Shown: positions 8,720 to 16,797 of the stretch, in pieces
Layout of the letters: each line of letters begins with the position of its first letter
Numbering within the stretch: the first letter of the stretch is position 1
DNA from: Paenibacillus oenotherae
GTDB taxonomy: Bacteria; Bacillota; Bacilli; Paenibacillales; Paenibacillaceae
DNA length: 64,000 nucleotides
NCBI RefSeq assembly: GCF_019443105.1
Contig: NZ_JAHZIJ010000009.1
Coordinates: 122,257-186,256, forward strand
Reading direction: 5' to 3'
Notes under the pieces: generated by a model
What the model was told of the DNA's origin: nothing
The model's database searches: none
The model's input: the letters and a program-made list of their open reading frames with translations, nothing else
Position numbers and translations under genes: made by a program

Positions 8720-8745
8720 CCTATTCAATTGTTATAACAATTATA
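8720..8745 (-). promoter_or_regulatory. Palindrome in the Doc/AbrB promoter, copy 1
   Basis: CAATTGTTATAACAATTATA contains the perfect palindrome AATTGTTATAACAATT just upstream of the antitoxin gene, overlapping its likely -10. It is a good candidate operator for the AbrB-type antitoxin. The same palindrome occurs upstream of copy 2 (~51897-51912). Confidence 0.6.
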
Positions 8746-9103
8746 CATGAATTGATTTGATGTTCAACGAAAAATATTTGGACTCCTCCTTGCAACGACT
8801 AGTTTATCGGGTAGTTGTTTTCTGTCATAGGTTCGCAATGAGTGATATGTATTACAATGATAATAAATAAATCAAACTCCTTAATAACATTTCATAGGTA
8901 GGATTGTAATAACGCATGTATAAAGGGGGAGGATTAGTATCTAAATCCTCAATTTGGAGTGGGTCTGTTTGAAACATATAGGAAATATGATCCCAAGCGG
9001 TGTGCCGTGAAATTTTGGAACTTTTGCGTGGCAACGAGTGCGAGGACGCATGGTTGATTTTATTAGCAAGCATTCGAATATTATTAAACCGAATCGTACT
9101 ATT

Positions 9104-9141
9104 GTCTTCGGACAGGGGTTCAAATCCCCTCGCCTCCACCA
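9104..9141 (+). other. ssrA: tmRNA (ssrA) 3'-end fragment forming the prophage left junction (attL)
   Basis: The 38 bp ending ...CGCCTCCACCA match the Firmicute tmRNA 3' end: T-arm GGGGTTCAAATCCCC (intact TTCAAAT loop) and acceptor 3' strand with CCA. Sequence to the left is not tmRNA body, so this is a truncated copy. The 12 bp TCGCCTCCACCA (9130-9141) recur at 51156-51167, defining the crossover. TTAAAAACCCTG (9142-9153) is the right arm of attP. The rest of 8803-9103 contains no gene I can support. Confidence 0.88.
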
Positions 9142-10643
9142 TTAAAAACCCTGTACGTGATTTCCGCGTCATAATGGTTGATATCAGTGGACGATTGGAT
9201 CACGATACGATCTACATATTCCTGAAGGACTTCCTTCTTATCGTTTTCATCCGATGAGTTCAGGGAGTTCTTTTTATTTTCAAGGACTTTATAAACTAGC
9301 TCTTCATCTACTGTCTTAGCTTTATCCATTAACTCCGCGCGTTGTAATGCAAAGAGCAGAGCTTCTTTACGCTGTTCAGCCTGTTTGATGTTATCGATTA
9401 CACTCATTACGCCTGCCCCGATAGCTGTTGTCCAGTTCTTTATTTGAACGTTCAATTCAGATAGTTCGCGCTTAATAGGTTCGACGTCACTCATGGACTG
9501 TTTTTTCTCACGCAAATAAAGTTCTTGCACTCGCTTTGCGATATCCAACATGCCTTCATTTGTGAAGCAGTTGTATACAAGTTTCTCCATGACCAACTGT
9601 TCGAGATCTTCTTTGCGCACACTGGTATTTCCGCACTTCGCCTGACACTTATAATAGGTCAGCAAAGTGTTTTCGCTACTCTTACTGTTCTTATAGGAGT
9701 TCCCAGAATATAAAGCGCCACAATTCCCGCAGTAGACTTTCCCGCTCAACAAATAGACCACCTTCGCCTTCATCCTTCCCGGGGTGCGTTTTCGGCTTTT
9801 AAATTTCTCATTTACCCGATCCCATTGTTCGGCTGATATAATCGCAGGAATGATACCTGGAATGATAGTTTGTTCGCTCTCTGGCTTCTTTTTATTGGTG
9901 TTGCGCTTTCCCTCCTCATCTTTAGCAGATGACGCATTATAAACGTAGTCCCCTTTGTACTTGCGGTTGGTTGCCCAGCCATAAAAACTATTGGCGGTAA
10001 ACTCTTCTCCTGTTTGTGTACGAAATCCTTCTTCGTTTAACCGAGCTGCAATTGCCGGATTGGGCACATCATTATCAATGCCATCGAAATAAATTTGAAC
10101 AGCACGGTAGGTACGTTCGTCTATTTCGTACTTTCTCGTTTCTGGGTTTACTCTTAGTCCGTATGCAGGGCGACCACCTGTATGAATACCAAGCTCCGCG
10201 TTTACAAACATCCCCTTCATTACTTCCCGGGCCAGATTCAAACTATAGTATTCGGCCATTCCTTCTAATACTGACTCAAGGATGACTGATTCGGGAGAGC
10301 CATCTAGTTGTTCCAATACCGATTCAACTTTTATTCCATTCTTTTTCAGTATGCGTTTATAATGAGCGCTGTCATACCGGTTGCGGGCGAAGCGATCCAG
10401 TTTATGCACAACAACCACATCGAATAAGCGTTTGTAACTGTCATCAATCATGCGCTGAAACTCTGGCCTGCGATCGACGGTGCCAGTTAACTCTTCATCT
10501 GGATAGATATCAACGATTACATAACCTTTTTGTTGGCAATATGCTTCTATGGCTCTCATTTGAGCAGTAATGGATTCTTCACGTTGATTGTCTGAGCTGT
10601 ATCGAGGGTAGGCTGCTGCTCTGATTAATTTATTTATTTGCAT
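9120..10643 (-). CDS. int: Large serine recombinase (phage integrase)
   Basis: A 507-residue protein. Residues ~8-150 are a resolvase-type catalytic domain with the nucleophile in AAYPRYSSDNQREESI and the Arg-rich helix KLDRFARNRYDSAHYKR. A recombinase domain (~165-270), a Zn ribbon (GKVYCGNCGALYSG ... CQAKCGN) and a C-terminal coiled coil follow. It cuts attP and attB with a 2-bp stagger through a Ser-DNA intermediate. I chose ATG 10643 (GGGAGGGTG upstream) over a 19-residue extension without RBS. The last codons (FNGGGEGI) lie inside the ssrA fragment, so the stop is chromosomal; see findings. Confidence 0.95.
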   Translation of the reverse strand: MQINKLIRAAAYPRYSSDNQREESITAQMRAIEAYCQQKGYVIVDIYPDEELTGTVDRRPEFQRMIDDSYKRLFDVVVVHKLDRFARNRYDSAHYKRILKKNGIKVESVLEQLDGSPESVILESVLEGMAEYYSLNLAREVMKGMFVNAELGIHTGGRPAYGLRVNPETRKYEIDERTYRAVQIYFDGIDNDVPNPAIAARLNEEGFRTQTGEEFTANSFYGWATNRKYKGDYVYNASSAKDEEGKRNTNKKKPESEQTIIPGIIPAIISAEQWDRVNEKFKSRKRTPGRMKAKVVYLLSGKVYCGNCGALYSGNSYKNSKSSENTLLTYYKCQAKCGNTSVRKEDLEQLVMEKLVYNCFTNEGMLDIAKRVQELYLREKKQSMSDVEPIKRELSELNVQIKNWTTAIGAGVMSVIDNIKQAEQRKEALLFALQRAELMDKAKTVDEELVYKVLENKKNSLNSSDENDKKEVLQEYVDRIVIQSSTDINHYDAEITYRVFNGGGEGI

Positions 10644-10668
10644 GTAGCACCCTCCCAATTCGTTACAT

Positions 10669-11037
10669 TTAAAAATTAGGGTTCGTATTGAAATTTGCAC
10701 TCATAACATCCGTTATGCAAATGATAAATTGCTCGATGTCTGTCATCAGGAACGAGGGAGTATACTTTTCTCCACGAATCTTGTTAATACGCCGCTTTAC
10801 CATTGGAAGATAGATTCCTATGTGATTCGGCTTATCATACCTGGTGATTAATTCAGCCTGCTCAATAGTCAAGCTAATCTGATCGTCAAGGAAGTCCTCA
10901 TAAGCATACGTACAAGTGGGGGAGGGGGATGGAACGAATAAACTTGTGGCGCTCCAATCAATTCTTCCTCTCTGAAATTTAACGATTATCCATTTGGGAA
11001 CTGAACAATCATAGTAAATGGACGTTCTTTCAATCAT
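10669..11037 (-). CDS. Hypothetical protein cotranscribed with the repressor
   Basis: A 122-residue protein with no recognised domain. It contains the segment DFLDDQISLTIEQAELITRY, then basic helices. Its ATG overlaps the repressor stop (ATGA at 11034-11037), so it is translated from the lysogeny transcript. Position between repressor and integrase suggests a lysogeny-maintenance, metallopeptidase-like or superinfection role, but there is no HEXXH motif and I do not assign one. Confidence 0.55.
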   Translation of the reverse strand: MIERTSIYYDCSVPKWIIVKFQRGRIDWSATSLFVPSPSPTCTYAYEDFLDDQISLTIEQAELITRYDKPNHIGIYLPMVKRRINKIRGEKYTPSFLMTDIEQFIICITDVMSANFNTNPNF

Positions 11038-11663
11038 ACGTCAAACTCAACCTTCTTTACTTGACCCTGAATCATTACTTCATTGATCGGCAGAATTCGA
11101 GGCGGAACATTTCTGTTCGAAGCTCGCAGGACAACGGTGTCACCTTCGTAATAAACCCTCTTGAGTGTGCCTTCCTCGCCGTCAACTATAACGACAGCAA
11201 TCTTTCCTTGTTCGCAGTTGTTCTGGCTCTTAACAAGTACCCTCATGCCCTCATGTATGCCTTCTTCGACCATGGAGTCCCCTTTTACTATTAAGTAAAA
11301 ATATTCCCCGTCTTGCATTGAATCTTTAGACATAATCTCGTACCCGACAATATCTTCACGAGCGAGCGAATTATACCCAGCCCGGATCTCCCCGTATATA
11401 GGCACTTCGACCATCTCCATCCCTAAAAATGATTGTGCCCCTTGAGTTAGTTGGGATACAGATACTTCGAGTGCTTCAGCGATGTCTGAGAGGCGGTTCA
11501 TATCAATTTTGATCTCACCGTTTTCATACCGCTGTATTGTTTTCTTAGTTAATCCGATTTTTTCAGCAAGAGCCTGTAAACTATAATTTCGCAGATCTCT
11601 ATACTTTTTTATGTTTTTGCCCACATGTATGTAAAATAATTTCGAGTCGCTTGAATTGGTCAT
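11034..11663 (-). CDS. Phage repressor, XRE HTH + S24 (LexA-like) domain
   Basis: A 209-residue protein. N-terminal HTH at ~15-70 (SLQALAEKIGLTKKTIQRYE). The C-terminal S24 self-cleavage domain has an Ala-Gly cleavage site (GEIRAGYNS), catalytic Ser in IVKGDSMVEEG, and Lys in GTLKRVYYEG. RecA-stimulated self-cleavage would couple induction to DNA damage. I set the start at ATG 11663 (AAGGGGAATTTGAA upstream); an upstream in-frame extension lacks an RBS and crosses the operator. It faces the Cro-like gene across operators at 11707-11804. Confidence 0.92.
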   Translation of the reverse strand: MTNSSDSKLFYIHVGKNIKKYRDLRNYSLQALAEKIGLTKKTIQRYENGEIKIDMNRLSDIAEALEVSVSQLTQGAQSFLGMEMVEVPIYGEIRAGYNSLAREDIVGYEIMSKDSMQDGEYFYLIVKGDSMVEEGIHEGMRVLVKSQNNCEQGKIAVVIVDGEEGTLKRVYYEGDTVVLRASNRNVPPRILPINEVMIQGQVKKVEFDV

Positions 11664-11706
11664 TTCAAATTCCCCTTCATTAAATGGCTTGATAATAGTT
11701 AACCAC

Positions 11707-11804
11707 AAAAAGACACGAAATGCAACAATAATGTTATTTCGTGTCTTTTTAATGTTGACGGTAGTTGGAAGTGATGGTATTCTGATTGTGTCATATAAAG
11801 ACAC
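11707..11804. promoter_or_regulatory. Immunity region: operators and the rightward early promoter
   Basis: AAAGACACGAAA-type sites occur three times. Two face each other as a perfect 15-bp inverted repeat (11707-11721 and 11736-11750). The third forms GTGTC-N7-GACAC (11788-11804) just after the early promoter TTGACG (11755-11760) / 17 bp / TATTCT (11778-11783). Repressor bound at 11788-11804 would block early transcription, and the inverted pair lies toward the repressor gene. Confidence 0.8.
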
Positions 11805-11822
11805 GAAAGGGGTGAAGATAAA

Positions 11823-12065
11823 ATGGCTGAACCTATCAAACTTACTGTTAAAGCAGCTCGTGTAAATTGTGGAAAAAAGAGTAAAGATGTGGCGGATAGT
11901 TTGGGGTTGTCTGTCACTGGTTACTCAAAGAAAGAGAATGGACATGCTCGTTTCTATGTTGACGAAATTGTAAAGCTGGGACAATTGTTGGATGTTCCAT
12001 TTGAAAATTTTTTTGAAGTAGAGTGTCATAAAAAGACACAAAACAACAAGGGCGGTGTGATGTGA
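11823..12065 (+). CDS. Cro-like XRE regulator
   Basis: An 80-residue single-domain HTH protein (KLTVKAARVNCGKKSKDVAD, then LGLSVTGYSKKENGHARFYV). As first gene rightward of the divergent operators it is the expected Cro-type switch. A further operator-like GTGTC-N7-GACAC lies within its own 3' coding end (~12026-12042). AAAGGGGTGAAG precedes the ATG. Confidence 0.85.
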   Translation: MAEPIKLTVKAARVNCGKKSKDVADSLGLSVTGYSKKENGHARFYVDEIVKLGQLLDVPFENFFEVECHKKTQNNKGGVM

Positions 12066-12211
12066 AGAATAATATTACGGCCACCGTTGAAACTGTCCTC
12101 CATCCAAACCCACAGCGCCTTGTAGAAATGTGGGCGAGGATTGTTCTGAAAGAGTTGATTCGGATCGAAACCGGACAAGGAGGAGAACACACTGCAGAAC
12201 AATCTAGCTAA
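12062..12211 (+). CDS. Small early phage protein, 49 residues
   Basis: GTG start at 12062 overlaps the cro stop (ATGTGA), giving coupled translation. The product begins MKNNITATVETVLHPNPQR and has one helix rich in hydrophobics (LVEMWARIVLKELIRIE). No domain recognised. Support comes from gapless packing with its neighbours and the absence of other coding in this stretch. Confidence 0.6.
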   Translation: MKNNITATVETVLHPNPQRLVEMWARIVLKELIRIETGQGGEHTAEQSS

Positions 12212-12431
12212 ACTGCTAGACCTAACGCAATCAACAACAAGTAAGTGTTACGCGGTGAACATCCATATCGTAAGCGGCATCGGAGTAGATGTGTTTATCC
12301 TCCAGCGTCAAAAAGATAAACATAGAGTGGTTGAGGCCTTTTTTGGAGTGGGAAAATGCCCATCAAAAATGAAGGCAGCTTTGGATGCTGTACAGGCTAT
12401 ACATGACGGCAAATATACGGGAGGGGATTAG
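12192..12431 (+). CDS. Small early phage protein with apparent CTG start
   Basis: An open frame of 80 codons ends exactly before ATG 12432 (TAGATG). Its 5' end has a near-perfect AAGGAGG followed 8-9 nt later by CTG (12192), but no ATG, GTG or TTG nearby; the next candidate is GTG 22 codons in. The product (LQNNLAKLLDLTQSTTSKCY onward, with a VSGIGVDVFILQRQKD strand pair) is a small alpha/beta protein of unknown function. It overlaps the preceding gene by 20 bp. Confidence 0.55.
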   Translation: MQNNLAKLLDLTQSTTSKCYAVNIHIVSGIGVDVFILQRQKDKHRVVEAFFGVGKCPSKMKAALDAVQAIHDGKYTGGD

Positions 12432-13082
12432 ATGAACCTTGTACGCATTGAAAACGGCAGGCCGGTAACAGACAGTTTGACGGTAGCTGAGACATTTGGT
12501 AAAGAACATCGTCGTGTCATGCAGGACGTAAGGGAGTTGGAATGCAGCGAAGAATTCAATCAGCACAATTTCGTGCAGATTGACTACACCGATTCAAGGA
12601 ATCGCACATACCCAAAATACCTTATCACTGAACAGGGATTCGCTTTTCTTGTCATGGGATATACCGGCAAAGAAGCAGCTCGCTTCAAGGAAATGTACAT
12701 TTCGGAATTCGGCAGGATGCGCGAGCAGCTTCAAAGACCAGTAGCCTTGGACAGCCAGGCAGCTATATCCATAGCACTCCGGCAGACAGCGGACATGATG
12801 GACAAGCTGCCGCAGATAGAGACGCGCCTTGAGGAAATCGACAACAAGGTTGAGACCCAAATCACTCTCACCCAAGGTGAACAGCGCCGTGTGCAGAGGG
12901 CCGTTAGTTCTAGGGTATATGAGTTCCCTGCTGACACAGAAGAGCGTTCCAAGCTTTTCCGGGAGTTGTACCGGGACATTAAGGACCGTTGGGGTGTACC
13001 GAGCTACCGCGATGTGCTGCGAAAGGATCTACAGTCAGTTATCAAATATGTGGATGCGTGGCATCCACGAAAGGAGGTCTAA
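12432..13082 (+). CDS. Rha-family phage regulatory protein
   Basis: A 216-residue protein. The pRha domain is at ~5-95 (RPVTDSLTVAETFGKEHRRV then YLITEQGFAFLVMGYTGKEA). The C-terminal ORF6C-like domain is at ~115-216 (QRRVQRAVSSRVYEFPADTE). Rha proteins are phage antirepressor-like factors that interfere with growth in some hosts. Located in the early rightward operon. Confidence 0.9.
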   Translation: MNLVRIENGRPVTDSLTVAETFGKEHRRVMQDVRELECSEEFNQHNFVQIDYTDSRNRTYPKYLITEQGFAFLVMGYTGKEAARFKEMYISEFGRMREQLQRPVALDSQAAISIALRQTADMMDKLPQIETRLEEIDNKVETQITLTQGEQRRVQRAVSSRVYEFPADTEERSKLFRELYRDIKDRWGVPSYRDVLRKDLQSVIKYVDAWHPRKEV

Positions 13083-13083
13083 C

Positions 13084-13221
13084 ATGAGAATGAGAGATCG
13101 TGTTGCTCAACTGCTGGCTTACAAAGAAGAGTTGGAGGCGCTGATTCTGAATTTAGAAGCGCGCATTACGGCGCTAGAAAAGGAAAACACGCTGTTAAGT
13201 CTGTATGGAAGGAGGTCATAG
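13084..13221 (+). CDS. Short coiled-coil phage protein
   Basis: A 45-residue protein, mostly one leucine-zipper-like helix (RVAQLLAYKEELEALILNLE). AAGGAGGTC lies directly before ATG 13084. Too short for family assignment. Confidence 0.65.
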   Translation: MRMRDRVAQLLAYKEELEALILNLEARITALEKENTLLSLYGRRS

Positions 13222-13226
13222 GAAAG

Positions 13227-13400
13227 TTGGACAAAGACATCATTGAACAACTAATAGGCCGTCCAATGAACGAGGAAGAGGCACAGACGGTTGAATGGCT
13301 GAACGGCTGGGATTTTTCAACAAAGGTGAACATCATGCGCCTGCTGCAGGCTGCACATCAAAACGGTTTGGGGGTAACGCATTATGCCTTTGGGGACTAG
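13227..13400 (+). CDS. Small early phage protein, 57 residues
   Basis: TTG start at 13227 after AAGGAGGTCATAGGAAAG. The product MDKDIIEQLIGRPMNEEEAQ continues with NGWDFSTKVNIMRLLQAAHQ and is helical. No domain recognised. It overlaps the next gene by 17 bp in another frame. Confidence 0.55.
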   Translation: MDKDIIEQLIGRPMNEEEAQTVEWLNGWDFSTKVNIMRLLQAAHQNGLGVTHYAFGD

Positions 13401-13551
13401 ACAGGAGCTGCATTGGAGGAAGTGTGAGCTCCAGCGCATCCGCTGGAGGATTGAGAACGGGAGAGTGGCGATTGATCCGTCCGTCAAACCAGCAGCATTA
13501 TGCTGGCTTGATGGAGAGATCAACGCATTAAATCTGGCTATTGCGGGGTAG
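13384..13551 (+). CDS. Small basic early phage protein, 55 residues
   Basis: ATG 13384. The product has a central basic helix (RQELHWRKCELQRIRWRIE) and a hydrophobic tail. No domain recognised. The real start could be later. A further 28-codon frame (13560-13646) is probably only leader for the ATPase gene. Confidence 0.5.
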   Translation: MPLGTRQELHWRKCELQRIRWRIENGRVAIDPSVKPAALCWLDGEINALNLAIAG

Positions 13552-13634
13552 GAGCCGCATGAGCCTGCAATACAAATCAAATAATGCCGTCAGTATAGCG
13601 TATATTTGGCGGCGTGTAAATGGGAGGAATTATT

Positions 13635-15263
13635 TTGCATATTAAACGGATTGAGATAAAAGACTGGATCGGCATTAAGGAACAATCCTTCTCGCCGGGA
13701 AAAATCACGAAGATTATCGGGGACTCTGGCACTGGCAAGACAAGCATTATCGAAGGCATGGAGAAGGCCCTTACTAATAAAAGCAGGCGGACGGAAGTCA
13801 TTAGCCACGGCGCGGAAGAGGCGGAACTGCTTGTTGAGCTGGAGGATGGTTTGCAGATCGTGCGCAAGGTGCGCTCAGAGAAAGCGGACTATTTGAAGGT
13901 GAAGCACGACAGCAAAGCCGTCTCCAGTACGGAGGCATTCCTCCGGAAAATGATCAACGGCGATATCTTCCGTCCTATCGAATTTATTCAGCAAGACGTC
14001 AAAAGGCAAACCGAAATCATTCTAAATATGCTCCAGATCGGCTGGACGGTAGATGACATTAAGGCATGGTTCGGGGAGGTCCCAGAGGCGGACTACCAGT
14101 TGCATATTCTTCAAATTCTTAAGCAGATTGAGGCCGGATACTACGCGGAACGTGAAAGCTTGAACCGTGAAATCACGTTACTCAAAGCCAATATTGAAGG
14201 TATTAAACGCAATCTGCCGGCCAATTACGACGGCGAACAATGGCAGACTGTCAACCTTCAAATGTTGTACAAGCAGCTATCTGATGCAGATGAGTCCAAC
14301 AAACGATTGGCGGAAGCGCAGTCTCTCATTGACGGGCTGTCGCTTCGGTTCGACGATATCAGGCGCCGTTCCGAGACGGCTACCGAGTCGAAGCGACTCG
14401 AATATAGCCGGCAACGTGATAACCTTGGCGGCGCAATCAAGCGGCTTGAGGACAATGTGCAGCGCGAGCAGGCGGTCATTGACGACGCCGACCGGCGCAT
14501 AGCGGATTCAGGCGTAAGGCTGGACGCGGAGATGGAACAGGCGATTGAGCGCTTGCGGTTGCAATACCAAGCGAAAAAGCAGTCAGAGCGCGACGGCATC
14601 CGGCAAGAAGTCGAACAAAGCCAAGTATTTGCCGCGGAATATAAAGAACAAATCGCGACGAAACGTACGGAGCTTTCGGGCTTGTCGGAGCTCGAACGCC
14701 GAGACTTGGACAAGATTGTCGACCACGAGGCTAACCTGATTGCAACAGAGAGGGCTAAGTCTGGAAACGCGGAACAGGTCATTAAGGATACGGTTTACGT
14801 GGATCCAGCCCCACTTAAAGCTGCAGCGGACGAAGCTGCCGGCATGAAAGAATACCTCCGAGAATGGCAACGGATGAACGACATTATCCGGGAGAAGTTG
14901 GCACCGAAGGAGAAGCAAAGTGCGGAGCTGACGGCCAAAATTCAAACGGCTCGGGATTTGCCGATGGAATTGCTCAAGACCGCGGCGTTGCCGGTGGATG
15001 GGCTGTCCGTGGATGCGCAGGGGCGGATCCGGATTGACGGAACACTGATTGATGGATTGTCGGAAGGCGAGGCGTGGGCGTTTGCCTTTAAGCTTGCCAA
15101 GGCTCAGGCGGGCGAGTTGAAGGTCATCTGCATCGATGGATGGCAAAACCTCGGCAGCCGCCAGCAAGAAATCATCGCGGCAGCTCAGACGGACGATTAC
15201 CAGTACTTTCTATTGTCCACGATTGAGGGACAACCTTTGAAAATTGAATCGGTGGAGGGGTAA
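13635..15263 (+). CDS. SMC/RecF-like AAA ATPase of phage recombination
   Basis: A ~542-residue P-loop ATPase: Walker A GDSGTGKTS (~residues 26-34), long central coiled coil (~190-440, KRLEYSRQRDN and similar), and a C-terminal ABC-like half with GLSEGEAWAFAFKLAKAQAG (signature-like) and VICIDGWQNL (Walker B). The architecture matches Rad50/SbcC-type ATPases paired with RecT in Firmicute phages. GGGAGGAA before TTG 13635 favours that start over ATG 13620. It is followed 3 bp later by recT. Confidence 0.85.
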   Translation: MHIKRIEIKDWIGIKEQSFSPGKITKIIGDSGTGKTSIIEGMEKALTNKSRRTEVISHGAEEAELLVELEDGLQIVRKVRSEKADYLKVKHDSKAVSSTEAFLRKMINGDIFRPIEFIQQDVKRQTEIILNMLQIGWTVDDIKAWFGEVPEADYQLHILQILKQIEAGYYAERESLNREITLLKANIEGIKRNLPANYDGEQWQTVNLQMLYKQLSDADESNKRLAEAQSLIDGLSLRFDDIRRRSETATESKRLEYSRQRDNLGGAIKRLEDNVQREQAVIDDADRRIADSGVRLDAEMEQAIERLRLQYQAKKQSERDGIRQEVEQSQVFAAEYKEQIATKRTELSGLSELERRDLDKIVDHEANLIATERAKSGNAEQVIKDTVYVDPAPLKAAADEAAGMKEYLREWQRMNDIIREKLAPKEKQSAELTAKIQTARDLPMELLKTAALPVDGLSVDAQGRIRIDGTLIDGLSEGEAWAFAFKLAKAQAGELKVICIDGWQNLGSRQQEIIAAAQTDDYQYFLLSTIEGQPLKIESVEG

Positions 15264-15266
15264 GCG

Positions 15267-16004
15267 ATGGCTACTGACATTCAAGTTTTAGCGGCTCTGG
15301 AGGATTTGTTGGAGGCAAAGCACGACGCTTTGCCTTCTGGCTTCAACGCGGTGCGGTTTGTCCAGAACTGCAAAGCATATCTGCCGGATGTTCGGGGCGT
15401 CGACCGGATTGATGCGGATGATATTGCTCAACAACTATTTAAAGGCGCGATACTTGGACTTGATTTTAACGCCAAAGAATGCCATGTCATCACCGAAGGC
15501 GCAGGGGCGCGATTCCAGACTGATTACAAGGGCGAGATGAAGCTTGTCAAAAAGCACAGTGTCCGGCCCCTAATCGACATATACGCCAAGAACGTCCGAG
15601 AGGGCGACGGATTCGAGGAGGCCGTAGTAGAAGGTCGACCGGTTATCAACTTTAACCCGCTGCCGTTTAATAACAGCGCCATTGTGGGTAGCTTTGCCAT
15701 TGCTCAATACAACGACGGCGGTATGGTGTATGAATCTATGAGCGCGGAAGAAATCGAAGGTGTTCGTACCAACTACGGCAAGAATCCGGGTAGTGACACA
15801 TGGGATAAATCCAAAGGCGAAATGTACAAACGGACCGTGCTGCGGCGCCTTTGCAAAACGATCGAAATCGACTTTGATGCGGAGCAACGACTTGCCTTCG
15901 AAGCAGGCGGTGAATTCGACTTCGGCCGGCAGCCGCGCCCGAAACAGCAGAGCCCGCTGAATGTTGAAAGCGAGGTGGAGCCAAATGCAACTGACCAAGA
16001 GTAA
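15267..16004 (+). CDS. recT: RecT-family single-strand annealing protein
   Basis: A 245-residue protein with the RecT core: FVQNCKAYLP near residue 30, CHVITEGAGARFQTDYKGEM (about 72-91) and EGVRTNYGKNPGSDTWDKSK then MYKRTVLRRL. It anneals complementary single strands, working with an exonuclease in recombination. It is sandwiched between the ATPase and the nuclease gene, the usual recombination cassette. Confidence 0.95.
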   Translation: MATDIQVLAALEDLLEAKHDALPSGFNAVRFVQNCKAYLPDVRGVDRIDADDIAQQLFKGAILGLDFNAKECHVITEGAGARFQTDYKGEMKLVKKHSVRPLIDIYAKNVREGDGFEEAVVEGRPVINFNPLPFNNSAIVGSFAIAQYNDGGMVYESMSAEEIEGVRTNYGKNPGSDTWDKSKGEMYKRTVLRRLCKTIEIDFDAEQRLAFEAGGEFDFGRQPRPKQQSPLNVESEVEPNATDQE

Positions 16005-16797
16005 TTATTTCAGTCTGGAAGCTAATCGGTACTATATGAGCGTCAGCCAGTTCAAGGGCTTTCTGCCCGCTTACGGAGGTTGCGAAGCCCGAAGCATGGC
16101 CGAACTGGCAGGGGAATACGAGCGACCGGATAAAGCTGCCTTCATGGAAGGTCATTATGTCCATGCCTGGAACGAAGGGACGCTTGCTGAATTTAAGGCA
16201 AACAACCCGGACCTTTTCAGCAGCCGCGGCCCTACAGCGGGTCAGCTCAAGTCGAACTTCCAACACTGTAACAAGATGATAGAGGTGCTGGAGAATGATC
16301 CGCTCGTTATGAAGGCACTGGCCGGGCAAAAAGAGGTCATATTTACCGCGGAGCTATTCGGGATCAAGTGGAAGGTGATGCTCGATAGCTATCAGCCCGA
16401 AGCAGGTATTTTCGCAGACCTGAAAGCATTGAAAGAAATTGACGGGAAGTTTTGGAACAAAGAAGTGCAAGCCTATGAAAATTTCCTCGACCACTACGGC
16501 TATAACATCCAAATGTCGGTCTATGCAAAGGTTGAACAGATTGTAATCGGTAGGGACAACCCTTTGCTGCCTCACATGGTTATCGTGACCAAGCAGGACC
16601 CGCCAGACCACGAAATTATCTATTTTGACTACGATCTTATAGAACAGCAGCTGCTTATAGTCGCCAAGCATATAGAGCGCGTCAAGGCCGTTAAATCGGG
16701 CGAAGCTGCGCCGGACAGGTGTGAGAAGTGCGACTACTGCCGGCAGACGAAAAAGCTCAAGCACATCAAGCATTACGCTGAACTGGCGGTGTACTGA
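15985..16797 (+). CDS. PD-(D/E)XK exonuclease partner of RecT
   Basis: A 270-residue protein of the phage PDDEXK/DUF3799 type. N-terminal SNYFSLEANRYYMSVSQFKG and MEGHYVHAW (metal-site His) are followed by the catalytic core WKVMLDSYQPEAGIFADLKA (D...DxK). The C-terminal four-Cys segment CEKCDYCRQTKK, plus an upstream Cys in the same fold in AddB-like relatives, may hold a Fe-S cluster or Zn. It would make the 3' tails RecT anneals. GAGGTGGAG lies before ATG 15985, overlapping recT by 20 bp. Confidence 0.88.
   Translation: MQLTKSNYFSLEANRYYMSVSQFKGFLPAYGGCEARSMAELAGEYERPDKAAFMEGHYVHAWNEGTLAEFKANNPDLFSSRGPTAGQLKSNFQHCNKMIEVLENDPLVMKALAGQKEVIFTAELFGIKWKVMLDSYQPEAGIFADLKALKEIDGKFWNKEVQAYENFLDHYGYNIQMSVYAKVEQIVIGRDNPLLPHMVIVTKQDPPDHEIIYFDYDLIEQQLLIVAKHIERVKAVKSGEAAPDRCEKCDYCRQTKKLKHIKHYAELAVY

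Larger units (their letters stand above)
8022..8802. repeat. Doc/AbrB direct repeat, copy 1
   Basis: About 780 bp covering the toxin, antitoxin and promoter region is nearly identical to 51198-51977 in the same orientation. The two copies flank the prophage. Differences are scattered single bases and one 4-bp indel (ATACATGA versus ATACATACATGA upstream of the antitoxin). Confidence 0.9.

Noticed and set aside
8852-9172. 106-codon minus-strand ORF over the left junction (MVEARGFEPLSE)
   Set aside because: This peptide is the well-known spurious translation of tRNA/tmRNA 3' ends. The ORF lacks an RBS and overlaps attL and the integrase stop.
13560-13646. 28-codon ORF before the ATPase gene
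   Set aside because: Very short, overlaps the ATPase start and has no clear RBS.
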